A DNA stretch of 15,277 bases. It comes from Thermoplasmata archaeon. GTDB lineage: Archaea > Thermoplasmatota > Thermoplasmata > Thermoplasmatales > Thermoplasmataceae. Positions 1 to 6,294 of this stretch are shown piece by piece; position 1 is the first letter of the stretch, and every line of letters begins with the position of its first letter. The notes under the pieces are model-generated. The model saw only the letters and a program-made list of their open reading frames with translations. It made no database searches and had not been told where the DNA came from. The stretch spans positions 1-15,277 of the forward strand of contig JAJZKX010000013.1 of NCBI GenBank assembly GCA_021850745.1. The letters are read 5' to 3'. The position numbers and the translations under genes were made by a program.

Positions 1-34
1 TCAATTCCCTAACTTCGGCTTCCTGCCAACTCAT
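1..34 (-). CDS. 5' end of an unidentified protein (partial, leaves the window)
   Basis: A minus-strand ATG at 34-32 opens a frame reading MSWQEAEVREL and continuing past the left edge. AGGAG lies at 48-44, nine bases upstream. A TATA-like box (TTATATAAAT at 70-61) is centred about 31 bases upstream, with a purine-rich BRE-like stretch before it. Eleven residues are too few to name a product. The promoter geometry and the divergent arrangement with the phosphatase gene are the main reasons for calling a real gene. Confidence 0.6.
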   Translation of the reverse strand, partial: MSWQEAEVREL

Positions 35-60
35 ATGCTTCTTCTCCTAATGGTATCACT

Positions 61-70
61 ATTTATATAA
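61..70 (-). promoter_or_regulatory. TATA-box promoter of the left-edge gene
   Basis: On the minus strand the sequence is AGAAG followed by TTATATAAAT, a good archaeal BRE/TATA pair. A start site 26 to 27 bases downstream of the box centre would fall near 38-40, just before the ATG at 34, implying a leader of only a few bases. If so, the AGGAG at 48-44 would not be in the mRNA and may be coincidental. Confidence 0.6.
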
Positions 71-210
71 CTTCTATCCTCTAATGCAATAATAGTTCTT
101 TGGCCCGACAAACTTTGATTGCCCAATAAAACTGATAAGGCAATGTCCAGAGCCAGATACGGTTTCCAGTGGACAAACAATACTTTAGTTAGTACAGATG
201 ATATCATAAT

Positions 211-714
211 ATGAAGTGGCTCTTATTTGTAGACCTGGATGGCACATTTTGGGATCATTTGAATGTTTCAAGCACCGCACTCCCCTTTGAAAGAGTCTCC
301 AAATTCACAATCCGAGACAGGAATGGCGAGACTCTGACCATCAAGCCAGGTGTACTGGATTTCCTTGGATGGGCCAGGAAAAATGGAGCCATAATCTCAA
401 CGTGCAGCTGGAATGAGCCTGATATAGCTATTTCGGCACTGAAGACTCTTCAGGTGGAAAATCTCTTCGACTACCAGAGGATAAGTCCAGAACCGAGAAA
501 AGACCTGTTGATCATGGGCTTGATTTCCGAACTGGGAGAGATGGACGAGAACATTCCAGAAGAATATGTATTCTATCTCGATGACAGGGACCGTCATATG
601 CCTGAAATAAGAGAACACCTGCCCAGGCTTAATTTCCTTCACATGTGGAAAGTTGTGGAAGGTTATCCTGCAGCTAAGCACATTATTGCGAGCTCCCTCA
701 GAATTGACGAATGA
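211..714 (+). CDS. Magnesium-dependent phosphatase-1 (MDP-1)-like HAD hydrolase
   Basis: This 167-residue protein belongs to the HAD superfamily and matches the compact, capless MDP-1 type. The nucleophile motif is VDLDGTFW with Asp8 and Asp10. Motif II is the Ser/Thr pair in ISTCSWNEP (about 63-66). A candidate motif III Lys is in EPRKDLL (Lys97). Motif IV is FYLDDRDRHM (Asp124-Asp125). MDP-1 family members are small Mg-dependent phosphatases reported to act on phosphotyrosine or sugar-phosphate/protein-glycation substrates; the substrate here is unknown. The ATG at 211 is the only sensible start, because the nucleophile motif begins seven residues later. Only a weak TATA-like stretch (TACTTTAG near 181-188) precedes it, at the spacing of a leaderless transcript. 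It is convergent with the amidohydrolase gene. Confidence 0.85.
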   Translation: MKWLLFVDLDGTFWDHLNVSSTALPFERVSKFTIRDRNGETLTIKPGVLDFLGWARKNGAIISTCSWNEPDIAISALKTLQVENLFDYQRISPEPRKDLLIMGLISELGEMDENIPEEYVFYLDDRDRHMPEIREHLPRLNFLHMWKVVEGYPAAKHIIASSLRIDE

Positions 715-716
715 TC

Positions 717-735
717 GGCGCAAATCCTCTGCGCC
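717..735. terminator. Hairpin between two convergent genes
   Basis: GGCGCA at 717-722 and TGCGCC at 730-735 form a perfect six-pair stem with a seven-base loop in the 49-base gap between two stop codons. There is no strong T-tract on the plus side; on the minus side TTTGTATTCTT (about 760-750) precedes it. It probably ends transcription from one or both sides, but the type of terminator is uncertain. Confidence 0.4.
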
Positions 736-763
736 TTATGCAACTGGCAAGAATACAAATGCT

Positions 764-2029
764 TTAGACGAAAACTTCTCCATGCAATTTTACAGGGTCG
801 TACCCTAAAAGTTCCCTATCCTGCTTCACGATTCTGCCATTTATTACAACATCTGAAACACAGGAGCTATCTGCGGAGTAAATTATGTTTGACACTGCGT
901 TTTCATTGTTTGTGAGCATAAGTCTCGGCGTCCTTAAGTCTAAGATGGCCATATCTGCCCTTTTTCCTGTTTCCAGTGAGCCGATATCATTCCTGTTCAG
1001 GGCTCTTGCCGCATTGACTGTAGCCATGTCTAGTATTTCCTGAGCTGTTGTCAGGGCGGGATCCCACCGCTCATTCTTGACCCATATGGAGCCAAATTTC
1101 ATGGTCTGGAAAAGCTCCTGGTTGTTGTTGCTGCCGGAGCTGTCTGATCCAACTGTAACATTGACACCATTATTGCGGTACTCAGATACGGGCGCAATTC
1201 CACCTACACCAAGCTTTGCATTGCTCACAGGATTCCAGGAAACGCTGCAATGGTTCTTTCCCATTAGTCTCACCTCACGCAGCGTGTTCCAGACTCCGTG
1301 TGCTGCAAGGAATCTCGGGTTTAGGAAACCAATCCGGTCTAGATGTTCCGTTGGCCTTTCTCCATCGTGCTGGTCCATGAAATTGTAAACTTCCTCCCTT
1401 GTTTCGCAGAGGTGGCCGTGAATTATTGTGTCCTTCTTTTCAGCAAGTTCCCTGGCCTTGAGATATACCTCATCGGACGCGACATATACCCCCTGGACGC
1501 CGACTGATGGAACAACAAGATCATCATTCTGGAACTTGCTGATGAAATGTTCTGCGTTGCTTGTTGTGTCTCCTTTCTGCGTAGTCTTGTCCTGGTCCAA
1601 TGTTACCCATGAAAGGAATCCCCTCATGCCAACTTCCTTAGCAGCTTTCGCAATTACGTCTTCCGAATAATAAAGGTCAACGAACGATGTCACCCCGGAA
1701 TCAATCATCTCATACATCCCCAGAAGTGCCGAATTATAAATGCCGCGTTCTGTTCTTTCAGAATCAAGCTTGAAGGTGAGTTCCAGGAATTTGCTCAGCG
1801 GCATGTCATCCAGTTTTCCCCGGAGGTGTGACATTGCCACATGGCAGTGGGTATTGATCATGCCTGGCATAACCAGCTTGTCGGTACCATCGATAATCAC
1901 CTGTGCATCGTGTGTTTGATCCCCAACGTATGATATGCTGTCCCCTTCAACGAAAATATTGCCCTTTACAACTTCCCTTGCCTGATTCTGTGTTACAATC
2001 AGTGCATTCCTGATTTCAAGGGTGTTCAC
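764..2029 (-). CDS. Amidohydrolase, 5-methylthioadenosine/S-adenosylhomocysteine deaminase-like
   Basis: The 421-residue protein is a cytosolic, metal-dependent TIM-barrel amidohydrolase of the ATZ/TRZ/MtaD group. Likely metal ligands are His61 and His63 (NTHCHVAMSHLRG), His206 with Glu209 (HGHLCETREE), His244 (AAHGVW) and Asp296 (VGSDSSGSNNNQEL). The N-terminal 55 residues and the C-terminal RADMAILDL stretch form the usual composite beta-sandwich. Relatives deaminate 5'-methylthioadenosine, S-adenosylhomocysteine or 5'-deoxyadenosine in purine and methionine salvage; residue reading cannot tell which applies. The start is a GTG at 2029 with no Shine-Dalgarno sequence, preceded at leaderless spacing by TTATTTATG (2058-2050). 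It therefore probably has its own promoter although it lies only 30 bases behind the membrane-protein gene. Confidence 0.85.
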   Translation of the reverse strand: MNTLEIRNALIVTQNQAREVVKGNIFVEGDSISYVGDQTHDAQVIIDGTDKLVMPGMINTHCHVAMSHLRGKLDDMPLSKFLELTFKLDSERTERGIYNSALLGMYEMIDSGVTSFVDLYYSEDVIAKAAKEVGMRGFLSWVTLDQDKTTQKGDTTSNAEHFISKFQNDDLVVPSVGVQGVYVASDEVYLKARELAEKKDTIIHGHLCETREEVYNFMDQHDGERPTEHLDRIGFLNPRFLAAHGVWNTLREVRLMGKNHCSVSWNPVSNAKLGVGGIAPVSEYRNNGVNVTVGSDSSGSNNNQELFQTMKFGSIWVKNERWDPALTTAQEILDMATVNAARALNRNDIGSLETGKRADMAILDLRTPRLMLTNNENAVSNIIYSADSSCVSDVVINGRIVKQDRELLGYDPVKLHGEVFV

Positions 2030-2049
2030 GTTCAGGTAATGGGTGATTC

Positions 2050-2058
2050 ATAAATAAC
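2050..2058 (-). promoter_or_regulatory. TATA-like box of the amidohydrolase gene
   Basis: TTATTTATG on the minus strand is centred about 26 bases upstream of the GTG start at 2029. This fits a leaderless mRNA. The stop codon of the upstream gene ends at 2060, so the box lies immediately behind it. Confidence 0.45.
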
Positions 2059-2059
2059 A

Positions 2060-2938
2060 TTACCAGTTATTCTTGAATCTTGTAATGCCACTCTTCCTTG
2101 ATTTTTTCTCTGGAGAGGATCTTGCGGCGTAAATTATGGTGACAACTAGTGCCAAGGCTGCGACAAAGAGCTCAAAGCCAGAGCCAGACGCAATCTGGAT
2201 AAAGTAGAATACCACCATGCCCAACAATCCACCGAGAACCAGGGCTGAAGCGATTCCTGAAAGGACCTCACCCTTGTGCTTGCTCTCCTTGACGATAACA
2301 AAATATGCCATTATTGCCACGAGGGAAATGATAAGTGCTGCGAGCATCACCGGATCAATGGGGAAGCTGTATTCTGAGAGCGGGGGTGGAAATTTCTGTC
2401 CGAAAATGTTGGTTGACCCTGTAACCATCAGGGCAATGATCGATATCAACTGCTGTGAATATGCCTCGTAATACGCTTGAAGATACGTGTAGGAATACTG
2501 CTGCATGAGATAAAGGACAAACACCTGGTCAAGAAGCGGCAGGAGTGAGAAAGTCTGGTACCCGATTGATTTGGAGAGGCTTTTTGAGAATATCCCCTCG
2601 AAGACCGATGCCAGGCTCAGGGCCATGGTGAGTGTTATGGCAGTCTGGATGTTAAGAGGGATAACGAAAAGCCTGAGGAACCAGTCGGATGGTATGAGGT
2701 TGCCTGCTAGCATTATGTTGAGGAGGATGATGAGAAGCACAATTATTGCAACAACAGGGTAGAGATTCCTTGCAAATGCTTCAGGCAGGAATTTCTTTAT
2801 GATGGGCAGAATGCTCAGGACAAGGAAGGGCGCAACATAAACGATGCCCAGCAGGTGAGGTATAACATAAATTGACAGCACGATGGAAGGTAGCATGATT
2901 GCCACGTTGATCGGTATCATTTTCATGTCCTCTTCCAT
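2060..2938 (-). CDS. Polytopic membrane protein, last gene of the MoxR-DUF58 unit
   Basis: A 292-residue, strongly hydrophobic protein that I do not recognise. Hydrophobic segments lie at about 9-26, 30-47, 60-78, 95-115, 130-146, 162-176, 196-215, 226-250 and 256-272, so seven to nine transmembrane helices are plausible. A hydrophilic Pro-rich loop (about 178-195, with FPPPLSEY) sits between helices, and the C-terminal 20 residues are strongly basic, suggesting a cytoplasmic tail under the positive-inside rule. The ATG at 2938 lies five bases after the DUF58 stop, with GGGGAG in the end of that gene as a possible ribosome site. Integral membrane partners are common beside MoxR and DUF58 genes, but nothing here shows a specific activity. 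Confidence 0.8.
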   Translation of the reverse strand: MEEDMKMIPINVAIMLPSIVLSIYVIPHLLGIVYVAPFLVLSILPIIKKFLPEAFARNLYPVVAIIVLLIILLNIMLAGNLIPSDWFLRLFVIPLNIQTAITLTMALSLASVFEGIFSKSLSKSIGYQTFSLLPLLDQVFVLYLMQQYSYTYLQAYYEAYSQQLISIIALMVTGSTNIFGQKFPPPLSEYSFPIDPVMLAALIISLVAIMAYFVIVKESKHKGEVLSGIASALVLGGLLGMVVFYFIQIASGSGFELFVAALALVVTIIYAARSSPEKKSRKSGITRFKNNW

Positions 2939-2943
2939 TCTTC

Positions 2944-4257
2944 TCAGCTCCCCAGATTCTGCATCCTTGCATACCTGTATTCAGCAAGTATCCTTGCAAG
3001 CAGGTCCTTGTCCCTTGAAATAACAGCCTTAACGCCTATGCCATTGAAGAATCCCGTAACGGTTTTCAGGTAACGGCGTTCCTTGATGCCCGTGCTCATC
3101 ATGAGTTTTTTGTAGACAGGATCGTCCCTCTTCTCCACATAATCATATGTGTCGAGAACAAACATGTAAGTTGGTTTCCCGGTATGGATGTTCTTCGCAT
3201 TGAGCCTTACAAAGCTCTCTGGATAAGAGAATGGGGTGACGATGAAGACAACTGCATTCTTCTTGATCCTCTTTTTAACGAGATCAAATACTTTCTCAAT
3301 ATGGAATTCGCCGGAAGGCCTTAGTTCAGCCACCAGCTTCTCAAGTTTCTTGATTGGTTCCTGGGACTTCTGCGCCGGGATGAACTCGTCTATATCAGTT
3401 GATATGACCTGGAAGCCGACGCCATCCCTGTTCTTTGTAATGGAATATGATGCATTGAGCACACTTGAAACCACTGAATCGTACATCCTCTTGTCTGCAA
3501 TGCCCTGGTTTACCCCTATGCTGTAGTCTATGAAGAAATAGACGTCGATCTGCCTTTCCTCCTCCATCTGTTTGATGTAAAGGTCATCTCCATCTATCAT
3601 TCCATACTTGTTCCAGGCAATGTACCTGAAGTCATCTGACTCTACATACTGCCTGATGCCGTAGAAGTCGTACCCCTGGCCGCTCTTCCTTGAGTAATGC
3701 ATTCCCATTGTGAAAAGGAAATTGCTCAGCCTCTCGCTCCTCTGGGTGTGGATATCTGAGAATGCGGGGCCGATCTTCACTTCGTCGACCTTTGGGACCA
3801 CTGCCCTGGTTATGCACAGCTTCATGGGGTCCTGTATGTAAAGAATAAGCGGGCCAATCTGGTATTTGCCAATTGCGTATGCAGATATTCCATAGGTAAG
3901 CCTTCTTACCTCACCTGGGGCTAGCACGAGGTCCCCATCAAAATCTCCGCTGGCATGGAAAATGTCTGAAAGGGTATCGTAATAATGGAATGTGATGACC
4001 CTCTTTGTGGGGTTCTTGAAAAGCACCTCCACTTCCTTTTCCTGGTATTTTCGGCCATAGTTGTCAGCCAACTTCCTTTCAACCTGTACCATGAACAGGT
4101 CCCTGGCAGCGCCGTTGTTGAATATTATGATGTCTGATACAAGGATGAAGAAGAGTATGAGTGAAAAGATGATATAATAATCATATCCGAATATTATGGA
4201 CTCCAATACAGAGGCAGAAACTGCCGCCAGAATCCCAAATCCGGACTTCTTAATCAT
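2944..4257 (-). CDS. DUF58-domain membrane protein, MoxR partner
   Basis: The 437-residue protein starts with two hydrophobic segments (about 5-23 and 26-46), followed by a beta-rich region and the DUF58 core. The family signature is clear at about 196-217: YDFYGIRQYVESDDFRYIAW, the usual G-x-F-x-G-x-R-x-Y-x-x-x-D-x-x-R-x-I-x-W pattern. A von Willebrand A-like fold follows, with FFIDYSIGV (Asp244, Ser246), a partial version of the DxSxS metal site. DUF58 proteins are almost always encoded next to MoxR ATPases and are thought to work with them in folding or maturing other proteins, usually at the membrane. The ATG at 4257 overlaps the MoxR stop by four bases (ATGA), so translation is probably coupled. 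Confidence 0.9.
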   Translation of the reverse strand: MIKKSGFGILAAVSASVLESIIFGYDYYIIFSLILFFILVSDIIIFNNGAARDLFMVQVERKLADNYGRKYQEKEVEVLFKNPTKRVITFHYYDTLSDIFHASGDFDGDLVLAPGEVRRLTYGISAYAIGKYQIGPLILYIQDPMKLCITRAVVPKVDEVKIGPAFSDIHTQRSERLSNFLFTMGMHYSRKSGQGYDFYGIRQYVESDDFRYIAWNKYGMIDGDDLYIKQMEEERQIDVYFFIDYSIGVNQGIADKRMYDSVVSSVLNASYSITKNRDGVGFQVISTDIDEFIPAQKSQEPIKKLEKLVAELRPSGEFHIEKVFDLVKKRIKKNAVVFIVTPFSYPESFVRLNAKNIHTGKPTYMFVLDTYDYVEKRDDPVYKKLMMSTGIKERRYLKTVTGFFNGIGVKAVISRDKDLLARILAEYRYARMQNLGS

Positions 4258-5222
4258 CTGGGTGTCGCAACCTGTGAAATCAGCCTGTCTATAACCTTGT
4301 TGACTGTGGAGACACCGTCACCACCACCTTCAAGCAATGCCTCTGGTCTCATGATGAGCCTGTGGTTGAGCAGTTCACGGGAGATGAACCTGACATCCTC
4401 CGGTATGACGTAATCTCTGCCGTTAAGCATTGCATTTGCCCTTGCTGCAGTGAGGTATTTGGCCGCTGTCCTTGGGCTGGCACCAACCATGATGAGCTCA
4501 TGCTCCCTGGTCTTCCTGATTATGTCCACTATGTACGACATGATTTCCTCACTCGCATGGACTTTGTAGACTTCCTTTCTCATGCTCAGGATCTTGGTTG
4601 CGTCAACTTCGTTGTCAACGTCCTCTTCCGGGAGGGTAATGGACCTTAGGATGTTCAGTTCCTCTGCCCTCGTTGGGTATGTGAGGATATACCTGAAAAG
4701 AAACCTGTCCATGAGGGCTTCTGCAAGCGGGAATGTTCCTTCCTGTTCAATGGGGTTCTGCGTTGCAATGACTAGGAAAGGTGAAGGCAGGTCGTGATCA
4801 TCGCCTCCTACTGACACTTTCTTTTCTTCCATTCCTTCAAGCAGTGCTGACTGTACCTTTGCTGGCGTTCTGTTAATTTCATCAGCAAGAAGCACATTGG
4901 CGAAAATTGGCCCCCTCCTGAACTGGAGGTGCCTCTCCTCAAGGTTGAACACCATAGTGCCCGTGATATCAGTTGGAAGCATATCCGGCGTGAACTGTAT
5001 TCTCTTGAAGTCCATGCAGAGGTGCCTGGCAAATTCGCTTGCAAGCATTGTTTTTGCAAGCCCCGGGACACCCTCCAGGAGCACATGGTTGTTGCTGAGG
5101 AGCGCTATGAACATGAAGCGGACTATGCGTTCGGAGCCGATGACTTTCTTGCCTATCCGGCTTTCAATTTTCCGTACGCTGTCCCTCAGGTTTCCAATAT
5201 CAACAAATTCATTCTCAGTCAT
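4254..5222 (-). CDS. MoxR-family AAA+ ATPase
   Basis: The 322-residue length is typical of MoxR ATPases. Visible motifs are Walker A GVPGLAKT (51-58), Walker B VLLADE (110-115) with the family's NRTPAKVQSALLE continuation, sensor 1 ATQNPIEQEGTFPLAEA (Asn156), an arginine-finger region ALMDRF (Arg173) and sensor 2 GASPRT (Arg251). MoxR proteins are chaperone-like ATPases that mature metal enzymes, cofactor enzymes or envelope components with von Willebrand-type partners. Here the partner is the DUF58 protein next door. The start overlaps the end of the preceding small membrane-protein gene by four bases (5219-5222), and its own end overlaps the DUF58 start by four bases. Confidence 0.95.
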   Translation of the reverse strand: MTENEFVDIGNLRDSVRKIESRIGKKVIGSERIVRFMFIALLSNNHVLLEGVPGLAKTMLASEFARHLCMDFKRIQFTPDMLPTDITGTMVFNLEERHLQFRRGPIFANVLLADEINRTPAKVQSALLEGMEEKKVSVGGDDHDLPSPFLVIATQNPIEQEGTFPLAEALMDRFLFRYILTYPTRAEELNILRSITLPEEDVDNEVDATKILSMRKEVYKVHASEEIMSYIVDIIRKTREHELIMVGASPRTAAKYLTAARANAMLNGRDYVIPEDVRFISRELLNHRLIMRPEALLEGGGDGVSTVNKVIDRLISQVATPR

Positions 5223-5716
5223 AATATTCTCTCCTCTTCCTGTTCAAATTCAATTCTGTCAAACTTATTGCCCCTAAACTGGTTGTATAGCTTTAGTATT
5301 TCATCAAAAGTTCTCTTCCTGCCTTCAACGCCCCTTATCCGCTTCCCCTTCCTTCCGGAATGGCTCATGGCAACATATTTCCGGTAATCTTTCTGAAGTG
5401 TCCTGAAATATTCATGAAAGGATTTCAGTGATTCAAACTGGGATGCAATGGGCCTGAGGAAGTATTCATAATCGTCGGTCTTGATCTTTTCTGCCTCCCT
5501 GTTGAAGAAATCCTTTGGGACCACGAATTTCTCCCTCTTCTGCTCAAGGGTAGGGGGGCCGTCAATCCTGGTTTTCCGGGAATAGTGCCTAATGGCCACT
5601 GATGTGAAGAATAGCATTGCAACAGGCACAAGGAAGCTCAGCAGGAAGAGTGGTTCGTGCAGAACATTGCTGAAGAAATTGGAAGCCAACTGAGCATATA
5701 CTGATGAGCCTGCCAT
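5219..5716 (-). CDS. Single-span membrane protein of the MoxR-DUF58 unit (hypothetical)
   Basis: A 165-residue protein with one clear transmembrane helix at about 22-41, a short N-terminal segment and a charged C-terminal region of about 120 residues. That region (YEYFLRPIASQFESLKSFHEYFRTLQKDYRKY, then a Lys/Arg/Gly patch near 119-135, then helices with an acidic end) looks helical and probably cytoplasmic. I do not recognise a family. Position and predicted topology suggest a membrane anchor or adaptor for the ATPase. It starts one base after the stop of the 189-residue gene; the purine-rich stretch ending that gene (AAGGTAAG) is a likely ribosome site. Confidence 0.8.
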   Translation of the reverse strand: MAGSSVYAQLASNFFSNVLHEPLFLLSFLVPVAMLFFTSVAIRHYSRKTRIDGPPTLEQKREKFVVPKDFFNREAEKIKTDDYEYFLRPIASQFESLKSFHEYFRTLQKDYRKYVAMSHSGRKGKRIRGVEGRKRTFDEILKLYNQFRGNKFDRIEFEQEEERIL

Positions 5717-5717
5717 C

Positions 5718-6287
5718 TTACCTTATCCCTTCATCAGCCCTGAAGAAGTAAAGCTGCATAATGTCCATGTAATTGTATATCTCTGAAAATTTGGACACCA
5801 GCTCCTCGCCGTCAAATTCAAATTCGCTGCCAAATCTTGCTTTCTCGTAATAATTGAGATAAAACCATGCAAGTTTTTTCAGTGCATTTACCCTGTTGGA
5901 GGCTTTCTCGTCATCTGGATCAATCTCTCCCATGGCATTGAGAATGGTGGTGTTGTCAACATATCCTATCTCAGGGACCTTTACATCTAGCGAAGAAAGC
6001 TCGTTTATGAAAAAGTGCCTGTTGCCATCATTGCTTGCGTTGCCGATTGCGAAGTACTTTGCATAGTCTGACCGCGCTGCCTTGAATAATGTCTGTGCAG
6101 CACTGTTGAGGTCATTTTCCCCGATATGCTTCCTTGCCTCCAGGACAGGTGGAATATCCCCTACAGTCTTTACTTCAACAACCGTTTCAACGCCCTCGCT
6201 GCTGAACCTGCTTTTTCGCTTCTCGACCCTGGGCTCCTTGGCCCTTTTGGTTTTCACTTTTTTAGTGTTGTTTTGAAATAATGCCAC
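5718..6287 (-). CDS. Soluble protein of the MoxR-DUF58 unit (hypothetical, possibly DUF4129-like)
   Basis: The 189-residue protein has no signal or membrane segment. Residues 1-30 are very rich in Lys and Arg. Two helical stretches follow: about 50-80 (ENDLNSAAQTLFKAARSDYAKYF) and about 127-183. The motif YYEKARFG (146-153) followed by a helix resembles the pattern (Y-E-x-A-R-Y/F-G) seen at the end of DUF4129 domains, which occur in MoxR-DUF58-transglutaminase clusters. This is a memory-based match on one short motif and is tentative. The ATG at 6287 lies seven bases behind the stop of the surface-protein gene, so the two are almost certainly co-transcribed. Confidence 0.75.
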   Translation of the reverse strand: MALFQNNTKKVKTKRAKEPRVEKRKSRFSSEGVETVVEVKTVGDIPPVLEARKHIGENDLNSAAQTLFKAARSDYAKYFAIGNASNDGNRHFFINELSSLDVKVPEIGYVDNTTILNAMGEIDPDDEKASNRVNALKKLAWFYLNYYEKARFGSEFEFDGEELVSKFSEIYNYMDIMQLYFFRADEGIR

Positions 6288-6294
6288 CTTGATA

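Noticed and set aside
115..175. GTCCA ... TGGAC pairing upstream of the phosphatase gene as a riboswitch or RNA gene
   Set aside because: Only five pairs enclose a 20-base unstructured loop, and the gap is a divergent promoter region.
4929..5387. 152-residue plus-strand frame
   Set aside because: It is antisense to the MoxR gene and the adjacent membrane-protein gene, spans both, and shows no protein-like pattern.
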